NCBI GenBank assembly: GCA_028023455.1
Contig: JAQFVV010000112.1
Coordinates: 3,878,001-3,942,000 of the forward strand
Source: Epiperipatus broadwayi
Lineage: Eukaryota; Onychophora; Udeonychophora; Euonychophora; Peripatidae
Reading direction: 5' to 3'
DNA length: 64,000 nt
Positions within the stretch are counted from its first letter, which is position 1. Each line of letters begins with the position of its first letter. Shown here one piece after another: positions 45,873 through 57,586 of this stretch. The position numbers and the translations under genes were made by a program. The notes beneath the pieces were generated by a model. That model worked only from the letters and a program-made list of their open reading frames with translations, did no database searches and was not told where the DNA came from.

Positions 45873-48650
45873 ACTATTACTTAATAGTAATAGGTTAAAA
45901 AAAATAACAAGATATTCATACTTTTACTCCAATCCTTATATAAAATACCCCTAAACAATTGATAACAGTATTTAGGTTAAACTTTGCATCTAAATATTAT
46001 TTTTAATCTAAATATTATTTTAAAGCCCCATCATGTCCTAAAGAATTTATTTACCAAAAACTAAAAATATGATTCCTTACTATATTAATCTGTATTTTTA
46101 ACAGTGGTACCACCTGTCACATTTTTGTATATCTAATGCTCACTAAGTTACCCAATGCTTTTTGGATAATCAGTCAATATCATGTACAATTGAGCTTATT
46201 ATTGTCTAAATATCTTATTTTAAATGGTGGAAATGTACTACTTTTATTTGGATATTATAATTATGTTCATAAAGGAAATCCCTGCTGATCATAGCTTCAT
46301 AAATAGAGTAATTATAGAGCTCTATGGTAAAATTATCCACAGTTTCAACAAAGATCACTAAACCTAATCTTGCAATATACAAAAAAAAAAAAAAAGCACA
46401 AAAATTTGATTTAAGAATATTGCAGTAATTTCTGGTACTGAAAACAATGAGAAATAGTGTTTAAAGCTATTTATTTCAATATATAACAATGTCAAATATA
46501 TAACAATCTTTAAATAATCTATGCAAAGAAAAGACCTATATCAATTGTTCTTCATGAAGAAATAGAAAATAAAAAGATCTTACTAATCAAATTACCAGGT
46601 GGATAGAGGAGTGTTTTCCATAACTGTTGTTAAGAATAGCTAGACTACCCATTTACCATTCAATATTAAATAGTTAACTCAATTGTATATAGGCTAGCTA
46701 TCTGAAAAAATATCAAGGTTTTTTTATAAAAGTTTTAAGTTTACTCAGCCTGGACCCAAACTCAGATTGCAAAAATATATGCTATCATTATTATATGAGA
46801 CTTATTGGTTAGCACATGGAATGTATGAATAGAAAGCACATTACTACATACAAATTTTAAAGAAAAAATTTTTTTTAAACAAAACTGAGAAAGTTATTTT
46901 TATTTTTATTATTATCAGAGAATGGCTTCATAAATTATTTCCCCCTGTTGACTGAAAACAACAATAATAAGCGGAATGAAGATAGTAAAAATAACTAAGT
47001 CTAGTAAATTAAAGTGAAAATATAATAGAAATTTTATATAAACAATTTTATTTGTAATTTGTTATTGTGATAATTTTTAATATTTAGAATATTTAATACC
47101 TCGTGATATAGCTTTTCTTTTATATATATATAGCTTGTCTTTTTATATTTTTAAAATCAAAAATCAATTTTCTATTTTTATCAAAGAAAGCCATACAGTC
47201 ACTTTTCCTATCTCCCTGAAAACAGTGAATCTCTTTATCTTAATATTTACTACCTAACAAAATATTTATTTTTGTTAATACTTTTCAAAAAATATTTTTT
47301 TTTTTCTAAAAAAATCTTAACTAAAGCACAACATAGAAATAATTGTTTAAATATTTACTTTTAATATAAAAAAAATATATACAGGCATATATATGAAAAC
47401 AGATTTTGAATTTTTCACTTTATATATCTGCCTTTTGTCAATATTATTATTATAATGACTTTTGGCTGACTGTCAATATGTATATAGTCACTTATCCCAG
47501 CTCTCAGGCTTAATAAACCAATAGCATTCTGTTAGTCAGATTAACTAACCTTAACAACAGATAGCTATTGACTCATTTAAGCATGAAGGCTATGGCACTT
47601 TTGGTTTTACATATAAATGATGTAAATAAAGAAAATTGAGCAATTATACCAATATAAATAACCAAAGATAATTTTAAATTTGATATTTCTAGGACTCATC
47701 AAGTGTCAATTGACTGTCCTGAGGCTAAACAAATTTTTTTTAGAAATTTATAATAGTTATTTTGTCTCAAGTTTAATTACATAAAAAAGATCTCATTAAA
47801 TTAAAGACAGAAGAGCTATTGTAGGTTTCTTAAGAAAACTTGTTTAACTTCAGGACTGTCAAATAGTAATGGATCATTTCCTAGCAGTATCAAAGGTAAA
47901 GTTATCTCTGGTTGTTTAAATGGAAGTAATTTATCAATTTCCCTTTTTTTCTCATAATAAATCTGTGAAAATATTTAATTTAATATATATATAAAATAGG
48001 TTTACAGTTTTATTACATCAAAGTCCCCATTGCTCATCACTCTGTTTTCAATTTTTTTTTTTAATTTCAGAACCATGATTAATAGAGAACACCTGTATGC
48101 AAGATGAGAGCAAACTTGGCAAAACAGTCCTCTGATAAACTAATAATTGATCATTGTTGGTAGTAGTTTGCCCCTCTCCAATCTTATCACAATTTAATTT
48201 ATTTTAACCTCATGTTTTAAAGCTACTGAAAAAGTGAAATATTAAATTTTTAATGGCTACATTGACATATGTATCTTTAAATTGCAACATTATCTATATA
48301 TCATTTTTATGATATTATCAATATGCTAAGTTACTCAGGAAGTCAGATGATGTTTCAGTACCAAAGTGGCAGGCTTAAGGAATAATAGTTACCAATTTTT
48401 TTCTTGTGCTTAACTGCACAGGGAGATATATTTTATTATTTTTTAATTGTATCAATATGTACATGTTATTCTAGTACTAAAATACTTGTATTAGTTTTTA
48501 GTAATAATACTGGCAGTGAACAAAAATATGTATGATAAGTTTCCTACCCACAGACAGGTTACATATCTAGGAAATTGAGTACTATTACCTAAGGACAATC
48601 TTAATCATCATCGGTAGTAGTTTTCCATTACTTAATACTCTTTAAACATA
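45873..48650. other. AT-rich sequence, repeats only
   Basis: No gene. Contains a small foldback at 47515-47575 (CAATAGCATTCTGTTAGTC pairing with TTAACAACAGATAGCTATTG). A pair of related blocks lies at about 48120-48230 and 48540-48680 (ATTGTTGGTAGTAGTTTGCC; CATCATCGGTAGTAGTTTTCC). Confidence 0.45.
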
Positions 48651-48651
48651 A

Positions 48652-48657
48652 TTTATT
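48652..48657 (-). promoter_or_regulatory. Candidate polyadenylation signal AATAAA
   Basis: AATAAA on the minus strand about 220 bp after the stop codon of the laminin-G gene. The hexamer is common in AT-rich DNA, so this is only a plausible 3' end. Confidence 0.3.
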
Positions 48658-48879
48658 CTAGCATCTCAATTTTTAGGGCTACATCACAATGTTTAATTAA
48701 CCCTTTACACTATTAAGATATGCAAACAAGTATCTAATACTAATCAGAGTCTGGAATAAGAATGAACCATTCAATGGTTCTGAATATTTTACCTAACATT
48801 TTCAAATTTAATCTCTTCATAATTATGGCTTGATATTCTTTTTTTTTAATAATGGAAAAAAGTCTTTCATCCTAATCCA

Positions 48880-49043
48880 TTATAAACTATCACAAGAATA
48901 AATGTTTCTCCCATTTGCAGCTTGACTTAAGTCAATCACTGGAGAATTCTTATAAAGGAGCACATCTTTTATGCAGCCTTGAAAATTGTGACCAAAGTAT
49001 CCATTAGTTTCTTCCATGACATCTTTGAATCGAGGAAATCCAC
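48880..49043 (-). CDS. Laminin-G domain gene, exon 3 of 3 seen (C-terminal, stop at 48880-48882)
   Basis: The acceptor TTTTTAATATCTTTAG precedes 49043. The first two bases complete a Gly codon split with the upstream exon, then GFPRFKDVMEETNGYFGHNF, QGCIKDVLLYKN, PVIDLSQAANGRNIYSCDSL and TAA. This is the conserved end of a laminin-G domain: the GYFG.NF.GCI.D strand, the DLS.A..GRN turn and the paired cysteines (exon residues 23 and 50) that form the domain disulfide. The protein ends three residues after the last Cys, as is usual when a laminin-G domain is C-terminal. A weak alternative donor (GTTTAT) after the last Cys cannot be excluded, in which case more exons would follow. Role inferred: extracellular adhesion or matrix protein. 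Confidence 0.9.
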
Positions 49044-50460
49044 CTAAAGATATTAAAAATGTGCAGAATAAATATGATTACATAAATAATAACCATCCCC
49101 CCTCACACACACACATACTCAAAAGAGACCCAATTTTTAAACAAACTATCGAAGCAAATAGAAATAATGAAAAAGAAATTGTATAGTACTTTCAAACTTT
49201 TCTGCTGAATTGTATAATCAGTTTATAAAATACAACACGTATATTAATAAAAGCTTGTTTAATACTTTAAAATAAAAATATTAAATATACATCAATATTG
49301 TATTCTGAGCATGCTTTCAACTAACTATTAATCATACCCAGAGCCATGAATATGACTACTAGTTAGTCAAAAGCATGCTCAGCATACTATGTTGATTTTT
49401 AACATTTTTACTTAAAAGTATTAAGCAAACTTTCTTTGGTATATGTGTGGTACATATTACTTATATTGAATTAAATTTTTTTTAAAAAAGTTTAAAACTA
49501 TTGGAATTACATAATAATAAGATTTTTTCCCATTAAGATAGGGACAAATTGACTAAATACTGTATATATATTTTGTATCTGAAAAACAAAGTTTTTAAGA
49601 TATAAAAAGCAAAACTAAAGGTGTACCATACATACATTCGATTTAATTACAGCATAAGTCGAGCTTCAATTGCAATGTCAAATGTTGAAAATTGATATAA
49701 ATTATTGAACTTTTCTTTTTAAAGTGTCATTCTTGAGCCAATTTAATTCTCAAACACAATGACCTATAAAAATTACACAGATACTACCTGTGTGCTGGAA
49801 TTGCAGACTCCTGAGAAATTATTGGACAACCCCCCCCCCCCCCACAGACATTTTAAAGATTATATACAATTTTATTAATAAAAGTGAACTAATGTTCACA
49901 TGTTACATAAAAAGAATTTTAAAAATTTAAATTTATATTATTTAAAAAATGAAACTAGCTTGTTAATCATTGGTTACATAATTTTGGCACAAATTTTTAC
50001 GTCTCCTCGACAAATTGGATTGTTTTTACAAAGAACTATCATCAAAGGCATTTTGTAAAAATGTAAACGTTTAATAATGAAAAATAATATACATAAAAAT
50101 TCAGTAATTTGTTATATAAATACTACATGCCACTAAAAGATACCACACACAATAAATACACTGAAATTAAACTTGGATATTATTTATAAGTGATTCCCTG
50201 TAACTAATAATATTAATAAAAAAAAAAAAAAGAAGTTAAACAAGTATGAACAATCCCTAACACATCTGCTTTAAATTATGTTATGGTTGAGAAATTTATA
50301 AGATTTCTGTAAATCAACATTCTTTTCTATAGTGAAAATAAATCTATTATTCGATTTTTACTTTGAAATTGCAATTATAACTTTCTTAATATTCAAAAAT
50401 TGGGTACATTTTTGAGCATTATACATATTTTCTAAATGTTAAGTAATTTTGATTAGTTAC
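49044..50460 (-). other. Intron of the laminin-G gene
   Basis: GTAACT donor at 50460 and AG acceptor at 49044 on the minus strand. Content is AT-rich with a CA microsatellite (about 49103-49115), a C14 tract (49830-49843) and one half of the 42.1/49.4-kb repeat pair. Confidence 0.8.
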
Positions 50461-50561
50461 CAATATAGAATATTCCATTAGTATCCAAATAAGTAAAAAC
50501 ACCACTAACAGAACTAATGTATGGAAGCCCATCTAAATATAAAATGAGATCTTGAAAATTT
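50461..50561 (-). CDS. Laminin-G domain gene, exon 2 of 3 seen
   Basis: The acceptor TTATCTATTTACAG precedes 50561 and the donor GTAACT follows 50461. The first A completes the Arg codon begun in the upstream exon. It reads NFQDLILYLDGLPYISSVSG then VFTYLDTNGIFYIG, where the last Gly codon is split (G/GT) with exon 3. This is the middle of a laminin-G domain: an L.LDG strand followed by the YIGG strand, here FYIG-GF across the splice. The 101-bp length (1 + 33 codons + 1) fits both phases exactly, which is strong evidence that the three exons are one transcript. It is too short to appear in a simple ORF search. Confidence 0.92.
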
Positions 50562-50609
50562 CTGTAAATAGATAACAAAAGAAATATATGCACTAGGTGC
50601 TATCATAAA

Positions 50610-50880
50610 AAAAGCTAATAATAACTGCCTATTTACTAAAGCTTATCTCTTTAAGGATTACGTGTGGCCTCATATTCATATTATTGGGATTTACATGGGA
50701 GTGTGTATATATATATATATGATAATTTATGTATATTTACATAAATTTACTGCACACACATATATGTATACTCACTCACATAAATCCCAATGTTAAGAAT
50801 ATGAGGTCACACAGTCATTGAAACACTAAGTTTTAGTAAATATGATTATTATTTGCTTTTCTTAAAGACAAGGCCTAAGT
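50610..50880. repeat. Foldback element within intron
   Basis: TTTACTAAAGCTTATC.., GTGTGGCCTCATATTCATAT and TATTGGGATTTACATGGGAG pair with CTCACATAAATCCCAATG, AATATGAGGTCACACA and ACACTAAGTTTTAGTAAAT. The arms are about 100 bp around a TA/CA-rich centre (50710-50765) that is itself near-palindromic. Confidence 0.8.
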
Positions 50881-51959
50881 GCATACATTTTGAATGGTAT
50901 AAGAAAAGTTTGTTAATTTTTGAATTATAAGTTATTTTAGTAAATAAATAAATATGTTTGCACAAATAAAATAAATTAATGTTAAACATCATAATTGAAA
51001 TAGATTAAAAGCTAAAAACTTTGCAATGGCATCTTACTTTATCAATATCACACGAAAACAATAATACTATCATGTACCAATGGTTTACATTAGCAACACA
51101 AACTTAAATAATATATAACAATATTATTTCAAAAGCATTATTGTTGTATTCACATTCCCAATATAGTGCTAGTATAATGCATAATCTACTCACTAGATTG
51201 AGATATTAATTACCAATTAGCCCCAACTAATTGATAAAAAATAAAATATATGCATTTTTTGTTTTAAATTATGGCTATAAAAATATAATTAAAAAAATTG
51301 TATATTTAGCAAAGAAAATTTATTTACCAAAAAAAAATATATATATAAATTTTATTAAATAAAAAATATATCAATAACAAATATATGTGTAAAAGTGCAA
51401 GTTCATAATAAATGAAATTCTAAAAATAAAATCATTCACACCACCAAGTTTCAAATAAAAACAAGAATAAAATGTGGGTAGCCCAACCCATTATTAATCT
51501 GGATTTAATGAGATGACTGATATCATTTTGTGGTAAATAAAAATAGAATAAATTCCCTTTTGAAGTTTTTCCTTATCACCCATGGCAGAACTGCATCAGT
51601 CATGATGCTCTCCTTTCATTGCATATTACTTGTCAATAAAATTCCTTGGTCAACATTTTAATACAAATAACATAAGTGAAGGAAACTTTTACTGGATGCA
51701 TAAAAATGGTTAAGTCATATTAACTGACAAAGTAACATGAAAAACTAATAACAATGTTTAAAGTTACAATGTCATGCAGAGTTATATGGTATGAAACATA
51801 AAAGTTTAAAAACTTATAGTTGACTGCAATTTAAAAAATGTAATTTCACCTGAGTGCATTTTATAACATATACATTTTGCATTATTTCTTAACCCTGTTC
51901 TGTTTTTACTGATAGAGTTGCTGCTATGAATGCATTTATGTTATATTCTTTCTTACTGC

Positions 51960-52300
51960 ATTGCCAAATGTAGATCATATAATACTAAATCATCTATGCA
52001 CTTTACTACTGTTATACAATGCTTTATTTACCACCCTCTTTTGCAATTTACAATCTCGATTCGCCCAGCAATCTTCTTCAGAACTTTTATATCTCTCAAT
52101 GCTTTACTTACCACCCTCTTTTACAGTTTACAGTCTCAATTGCCCCAACAATCTTCTTCAGAACTTTTATATCTCCTAAGTTCTGAAGAAGATTGCTGGA
52201 GCAATTGAGACTGCAAACTGTAAAAGAGGGTGGTAAATAAAGCATTATGTAACAGTAGTAGAGTGCATGGATGATTTAGTATTATATGACATTTATGTTT
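51960..52300. repeat. Compound foldback: two tandem units plus one inverted unit
   Basis: A unit of about 82 bp (CAATGCTTTATTTACCACCC; CCAGCAATCTTCTTCAGAAC; TTTTATATCTCT) occurs at about 52017-52098 and again at 52099-52180, then inverted at about 52182-52255 (AAGTTCTGAAGAAGATTGCT; GGGTGGTAAATAAAGCATTA). The outer flanks continue the pairing: ATAATACTAAATCATCTATG (51979) with CATGGATGATTTAGTATTAT. Three overlapping ORFs here (51930-52208, 51961-52179, 52136-52324) are artefacts of the repeat and give similar peptides on both strands. Related to the element at 12140-12300. Confidence 0.88.
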
Positions 52301-52614
52301 TATTATGGATTTATATCTCTGCATGCATTTTTTTTGATATGTTATTTTGTTATATAATTTATAATTTTTATGTTAAATAAATTATTTTTACTGTCAAATA
52401 TATTATTTTTAAAATTTTATTCAATATACACTAGTAGTCATAGAGAATACAAGCAATTTTATTTTTTTATCAATTAATTTCTTGGGCTATTGATAAGTAT
52501 TATGCAGTTTCAACTAGTGGGTAGATCAAACACTACATAAGTATCCACACTTCATATTTATTAAATCCTAGTTCAATTAGATATACATGGTCCGAAAATG
52601 GGTATATAGCTAAT

Positions 52615-52800
52615 CTTAAATAGAAAATAAAATTAAAAAAAAAATCCTTAAATTTTCATCATCAAGACTAGATTTTGTGTCTTCTTTTTCATTGTTCTTT
52701 TTTGGAAACTTTTTGAAGAGATTTTTCCACTGGACAATTCTTTTAAAGATTTTACCTTTGACCTTACATTCATTTTTGTAAACATACTTAAATCTTCATG
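52615..52800 (-). CDS. Lysine/acid-rich open stretch without Met, unrecognised
   Basis: The minus strand reads RFKYVYKNECKVKGKIFKRI, VQWKNLFKKFPKKNNEKEDT, KSSLDDENLR before running into a T-run and a stop. The highly charged composition is unlike surrounding translations. It begins after an AG. It might be a decayed exon or LINE/retrocopy fragment. No family recognised. Confidence 0.15.
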
Positions 52801-53254
52801 TTTATTGATACCCACCATGAGCAAATCCTAACATAAATGCTAATCTTTATTCATTAATCTCTAAATTACAAACATTCCCCAATATTTCAAAATTGCCCCT
52901 TCCCCAAGTTTTATTCAATGAATTTTGTGTATATAATGTTGGAACATAAGTGGTAATTGAGTGGATATAAATAACACTGTGTAAAATTATTTTTAATACC
53001 ATTAGCAATTAAGTTATACATTTACAAATTCTAAAAATAAAAGATATCACATCAGACCTCATAATGAATCCAATCCTATGCAGTTTTCTTTTATTCAGTG
53101 AGATGTAGTTTTGCTAATAAGAACTACATCAATGTTTTGACAATTCCTTAACAACAAGTCCTCACATCCAAATCTTAAAAAATTACTTCAAGTGAAGTTG
53201 GTGCTTTGCATGTAGATGATGCAAAAAATGATTGAAACATCACCTTCTGAGATT

Positions 53255-53480
53255 TAGTGCAGAAGTAGGGTGATGGATTCTGGAGTTGTAGCCAATATAA
53301 TTACATCATGGCTCTAGCCATCATTTCCAGTGTCCAAACTTCTTATGAAAACTTCTAAGTAATCAACAATTATACAATGTAGTGATAGAATGGGAAGCTT
53401 TAGAGCTCAAGGTTTAGAGTTCATAACCCAGTTAGGTTACTTCTGGGTTTCAAACTTCTTGTAAAATCCTTAACAATAAA
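53255..53480 (+). repeat. Two tandem tRNA-like SINE copies
   Basis: Copy one has GTGCAGAAGTAGGGTGATGG, then ATCATTTCCAGTGTCCAAAC and TTCTTATGAAAACTTCTAAG. Copy two has TGTAGTGATAGAATGGGAAG, GGTTTAGAGTTCATAACCCA, ACTTCTGGGTTTCAAACTTC and TTGTAAAATCCTTAACAATA. A-box-like and B-box-like (GGTTTAGAGTTCATAACC) parts are present but eroded. Confidence 0.65.
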
Positions 53481-53559
53481 TCATTGAATTATTATTTTTA
53501 ATGAAATACTTACCTGTATACCACCTCCTCCTCATTCCTCCAATATTATTATTATTGAC

Positions 53560-53960
53560 ATTACAACTATTGTATTATTTCAATAAGCAATCACTATATG
53601 GATCAAATAAATCAGATTTTGAAAATTGGATATTTTTGGTTGACTTTTATATCCCCATTTGTGAAAAGGAGAAAATCCTTAAACAATTTTATTTAAGAAT
53701 ATGTCAAGTGATTTTATAGCCTCATGCAAAATCACAATTTGCTAAATCTGTTCCATTGTTGTTTCTTCAACTTTGAAGATTTTACAGATAATCTTCCATC
53801 TACAGATGATTTCCAGTCTACAAGATATACTTTCTGGGATTGGACCTGCCATTATCTGAGGAAAAGCATTAAAAAATATTGCAGAGGCATACAAGCAGCA
53901 TATAGAATAAGATTAAAAGGTCTAAACTATCACATATCACATAATCACCATTTTTTATAC
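53560..53960 (+). pseudogene. Frame-broken coding-like stretch, unrecognised
   Basis: One frame gives SDFENWIFLVDFYIPICEKE then, past a stop, PHAKSQFAKSVPLLFLQL. The next frame gives STDDFQSTRYTFWDWTCHYL. The texture is of decayed coding DNA, perhaps a retroelement, but I cannot assign a family. ORFs at 53501-53719 and 53724-54059 cover it, and the second runs on into family P. Confidence 0.2.
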
Positions 53961-53979
53961 TTACATAAGCTATTTTTTA

Positions 53980-54235
53980 TAGAGGCAAAACTTTCCATAC
54001 AGTGGTGCCATTCAGTGCAAGCAAAAGTAATCGATAGATGCAGGAAGGTTTGTGCATAAAATATCTATCTAGTGCTTACTCATCCAATATCCCACAAGCC
54101 AAAAACTAGTCTGGGAATATTGAATGAGTAGGAACTAGATAGGGATTTTATGCACAAATCTCCTGTCATCCATTGATTACTCTGGCTTGCACTGAGTGGT
54201 GCTACTGTATGGAGAGCTTTGCCTCTGTGAATTAA
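53980..54235. repeat. Family P head-to-head dimer (foldback), best preserved
   Basis: AGAGGCAAAACTTTCCATAC..GTGCATAAAATATCTATCTA..CTTACTCATCCAATATCCC faces, with almost no spacer, ..GGGAATATTGAATGAGTAGG..CTAGATAGGGATTTTATGCA..TATGGAGAGCTTTGCCTCT. The arms are about 120 bp. The 75-codon minus ORF at 54080-54307 is a shadow of this repeat. Confidence 0.88.
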
Positions 54236-57200
54236 AAGGTCTACCCAATCAAAATGTTTTAACAAAAAAACAAACATGTAGAGAAGAGGAAAATAGTAGT
54301 TGAACATGATATAAAATTGTTTTAATAGGATTTAATAAAAAAAAATCCAAATGGAAGCCAAATAGGTGTGTTACCATGTTTGTTGATACAATCTGATCTC
54401 TTAAGAATCTCAATGGTTTCTTTGATGATGTCAGATTTGTGTGGGGTTTTGGTGTTAAAAAAATCTATATTATGACTGATATTCATAACACACAGAGAGA
54501 GGTGATGGTAATGAATGCTGTTTTACTTACAAAAGAATATTCCGCTTCTAGTACTTTGTCAATTGTGGAATGATATAACTAACTGAATTACCTTCCAGTT
54601 AAAAAATGCCTTAAAAACTCATTAATAAAAACAATGGTTAACTTTTTCTTTTAACATCTCTGCAATATTTTATAAAATAGTATCCGTTAGCCAGATGATG
54701 ACAGATGTAATTTGACTGAAACATGAAATAAAATAATACGCTAATTAAACACAAATAAACCCCCAAAGTATATATTTTATATTTATTACCTATAAAAACC
54801 TTCATTTTTTAAACACACATGTATATATCATTTTTGGGTTCTATGGCTCATTTAGTTTATTATTGCAATGCTGGTTCATATGTAAGTCAATTCTCTTTTG
54901 AAACAAATAATTAAAGAATAAAACTATATATTTTTTTGTATAAAAATTATCTTAAAGTTAATTGGCTCATGCACTATTTCCATGACATACGTTCAAATTC
55001 AGAGTAAAGTTTAGACTTTGGTTTTTTAGACAAATGAAAATTTTTAAAGCAAGTTTAAAATTTGTTTAGGAAGTTTATTATTGTCAACATTTTGGCCATC
55101 CAAAATGTAAAATATATGTCTGATTAAATGAATACCTTCTCTACAGAGGAATACAGAGACATTCATCACTAGGGAGTCAATTTCTAGTTGGAGGGAATTT
55201 TAAAATTTCCTTTCTTGTTTTACTTGTAGGTAAGCATAGCTTGATATCCATTAAACAGTCAATTATTGAAAGCAGTCCAGTTTTTATCAGCAAATGGATA
55301 TCAAACTCTTTTTAATTTAGAAACTAAAAAAAATTTCAATATGGAGGTTCACATGATTAGAATGTAACAAACTCTTTCTCATTGCTGAACTCAAGTTTAT
55401 TTTTACCATTGTTATCTCTTTTCTTGTTAAAATAACTCATACCAGAATAGCTAGATTAAAAGTTGTTTATATTAGAGATTAAAAAAAAAAGCTTCCGGTG
55501 CATGCCTACAACCTGGTATTCAAACATGGGCTGAATAAAATTCTTTTGAAGAAGCTTCACATTTTTCTTTCAGGTAACTGGTCCATAGCCAGCTTAGACA
55601 ATCATCCATCAATAATTGGTAAATGGGGATCTAGCTATTCTTATCTAGGGATGAAACGATGATGGAATAATACTCAAATCTTAATCAATCAGAAAATGGT
55701 AAACTTGGTGATTATTCTCCCTTTTTTATTCCTTTATTAGGAAATGCCAGTGAATCTTAGTCCTGCCTTGATCCACCTATAAAAAAACGATTGTTTTATC
55801 TTTTTATATTGGAATAAACTCTGAGGGGAAGGATGGTTACACAGACAATCTATACAAATGAATAATGTTATGAAAACCCATTAAAGTTTATAATGCAGCT
55901 TTAAAAATTAGATGTTAGAATAGATTCTGTTAAGAGTGGTTCGAAGCGATAGCAAACTACCATTAAATGACGACTATGTGTTTGTTATCTCTTAGTAATG
56001 CCTAGTTGTTGTTCTTTTGACTTCGAATGTAAAATATAATACTGCATATATAATTATACAATTAACCTAATAACACTAATTTGATATTTAAAATAATTTT
56101 AAAAAGTATAAAGTGTTGAAACAATTAACAAGCATTTAACTTTTAATTATTATTATTATTATTTAAACAAACACGATTTTCCACATTGGAATGCTATTAA
56201 GATGTTACACAATCGTTTAAAACTTTTTTTTTTTTAATTTAATGATAAATGACATTAATTTAATATTCGGATTGTAATTTTAAAATCAAAGCACGTAAGT
56301 TATTCAAACGATAAACCGTCGGTTCAACGGCCATAGACAGCATCATATGTATTTTTTGTTTTATAGTCAATGTCAGTTTTATTTATTTGACTAATCTAGA
56401 TTAATCTGGGCCCTTCAGCTGTTTATTTGAGTGCCAGAACGGTCTCAAAACAACGATAATGCTGCATTCGCTTGCCCTGTCAGATATATGGATTTAAACA
56501 CGAACCGAAAAAACTTGAATTATTTTTTTCCGCAGGTTTAATATTTTCTCTTCAGATAGTTGGTTTATCTCTCATACTCACCTAATTACACACATCTGTG
56601 CTTGTTATTAACTATTTTGTATATGCAGACATAGCATACGTTCATGCTGATTATTTGTATACTAATATATCCAAACACTATTTATATAAACACTATTAGA
56701 TATCTATCATTTGATTTACATAACATTTTATAAATCTAGTTTTAAATGCGCAGGTAGAAGAAATCTTAAATAAGCCATTGCAGGTCAAAGGTTTCATCAA
56801 TAGTCCATCACAGAGAATTAACAAGAGACATTATTCATCTAGCTTACTTAATGTCAGGCGATGACGGTTTAAGCAATTTTACAATGGATGTTTTTATTCT
56901 CTAAATAAGTGCAGGTAAATATCCGTTAACTGATTAATATTGAATGCTTATCTAAATTAATTTATGGGATGACCATAATAAGATAAAAAATCGCATTCTT
57001 ATAAAATTTCAAGTTGACTCAGCCCAGATTCGAACACAAGCTTTTAAAATAGCTAGATCACTATTTACCAACTGATATTAAACAGTGCTGAATTGATCAT
57101 ATTAAATAAAAATCTCAAGTCTGTTGAAAAAAATTATTTTCTCAGATTCGAATTCAGTTTGTAGACAGGGTTAGCGAATGCGATGTTATTGCCCCACGAA

Positions 57201-57290
57201 TCCTTTTTAAATACATACGTACTTACATAAATACAGGTATAAAAACATTCATACATTATATAAGTTCTTATAGATTTTAATTTCAGTTAC

Positions 57291-57445
57291 CTAGAAATTA
57301 TAACAGAATGCCAAAGGCCATCATTTACATTTCCACTCGCGTATGTTAATATTTCATTTCTGGAAAACCATCCTAGATTCCAAACTACCAGAAGTCGTCC
57401 GTTTCTTATGCCAACACCGAGATAATCATCATCCTCCGTCAAAAC
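57291..57445 (-). CDS. Laminin-G domain gene, exon 1 of 3 seen
   Basis: The acceptor ATTATTTACAG precedes 57445 and the donor GTAACTG follows 57291. The 155 bp read as 51 full codons plus two bases (AG) that complete Arg with exon 2: VLTEDDDYLGVGIRNGRLLV, VWNLGWFSRNEILTYASGNV and NDGLWHSVIIS. This is the classic centre of a laminin-G fold: the DYL...I.NGRL strands, the (V)WNLG turn, and the NDG.WHSV...R strand. The N-terminal third of the domain (usually a D.LLL or D.LLY segment) must be in a further upstream exon, which I did not find before position 64000. Families with such C-terminal domains include agrin, perlecan, eyes shut, neurexin-like and laminin alpha. The sequence does not let me choose. 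Confidence 0.93.
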
Positions 57446-57586
57446 CTGTAAATAATTCATTCTTAAATTATTAAGAATAAAAATAGTTATAAATAATAAA
57501 CAGAATGTAATTGCTTTTAATAATAACGATCAAATGATTTATAGCTAGGAGTTAAATAAACAATAGAAAGGCTTTATGGCTCGGCA

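Larger units (their letters stand above)
50562..57290 (-). other. Intron of the laminin-G gene (6.7 kb)
   Basis: Lies between the exon 1 donor (GTAACT at 57290) and the exon 2 acceptor (CAG at 50562). It holds foldback elements (50610-50880; 51960-52300; 53980-54235), two SINEs (53255-53480) and a CpG-retaining block at about 55920-56540. An acceptor-like TTTTTTTATAG near 55780 on the minus strand has only a short open stretch after it, so I do not call an exon there. Confidence 0.75.

Noticed and set aside
51930-52324. Three overlapping ORFs with similar peptides on both strands
   Set aside because: They are a direct result of the tandem plus inverted repeat units, not coding sequence.
54080-54307. 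75-codon minus-strand ORF
   Set aside because: Runs through the family P inverted dimer; no coding signal.
55690-55785. Possible extra laminin-G exon after a TTTTTTTATAG acceptor on the minus strand
   Set aside because: Only about 16 codons are open with no laminin-G features, and the exons at 57291 and 50561 already join in phase without it.
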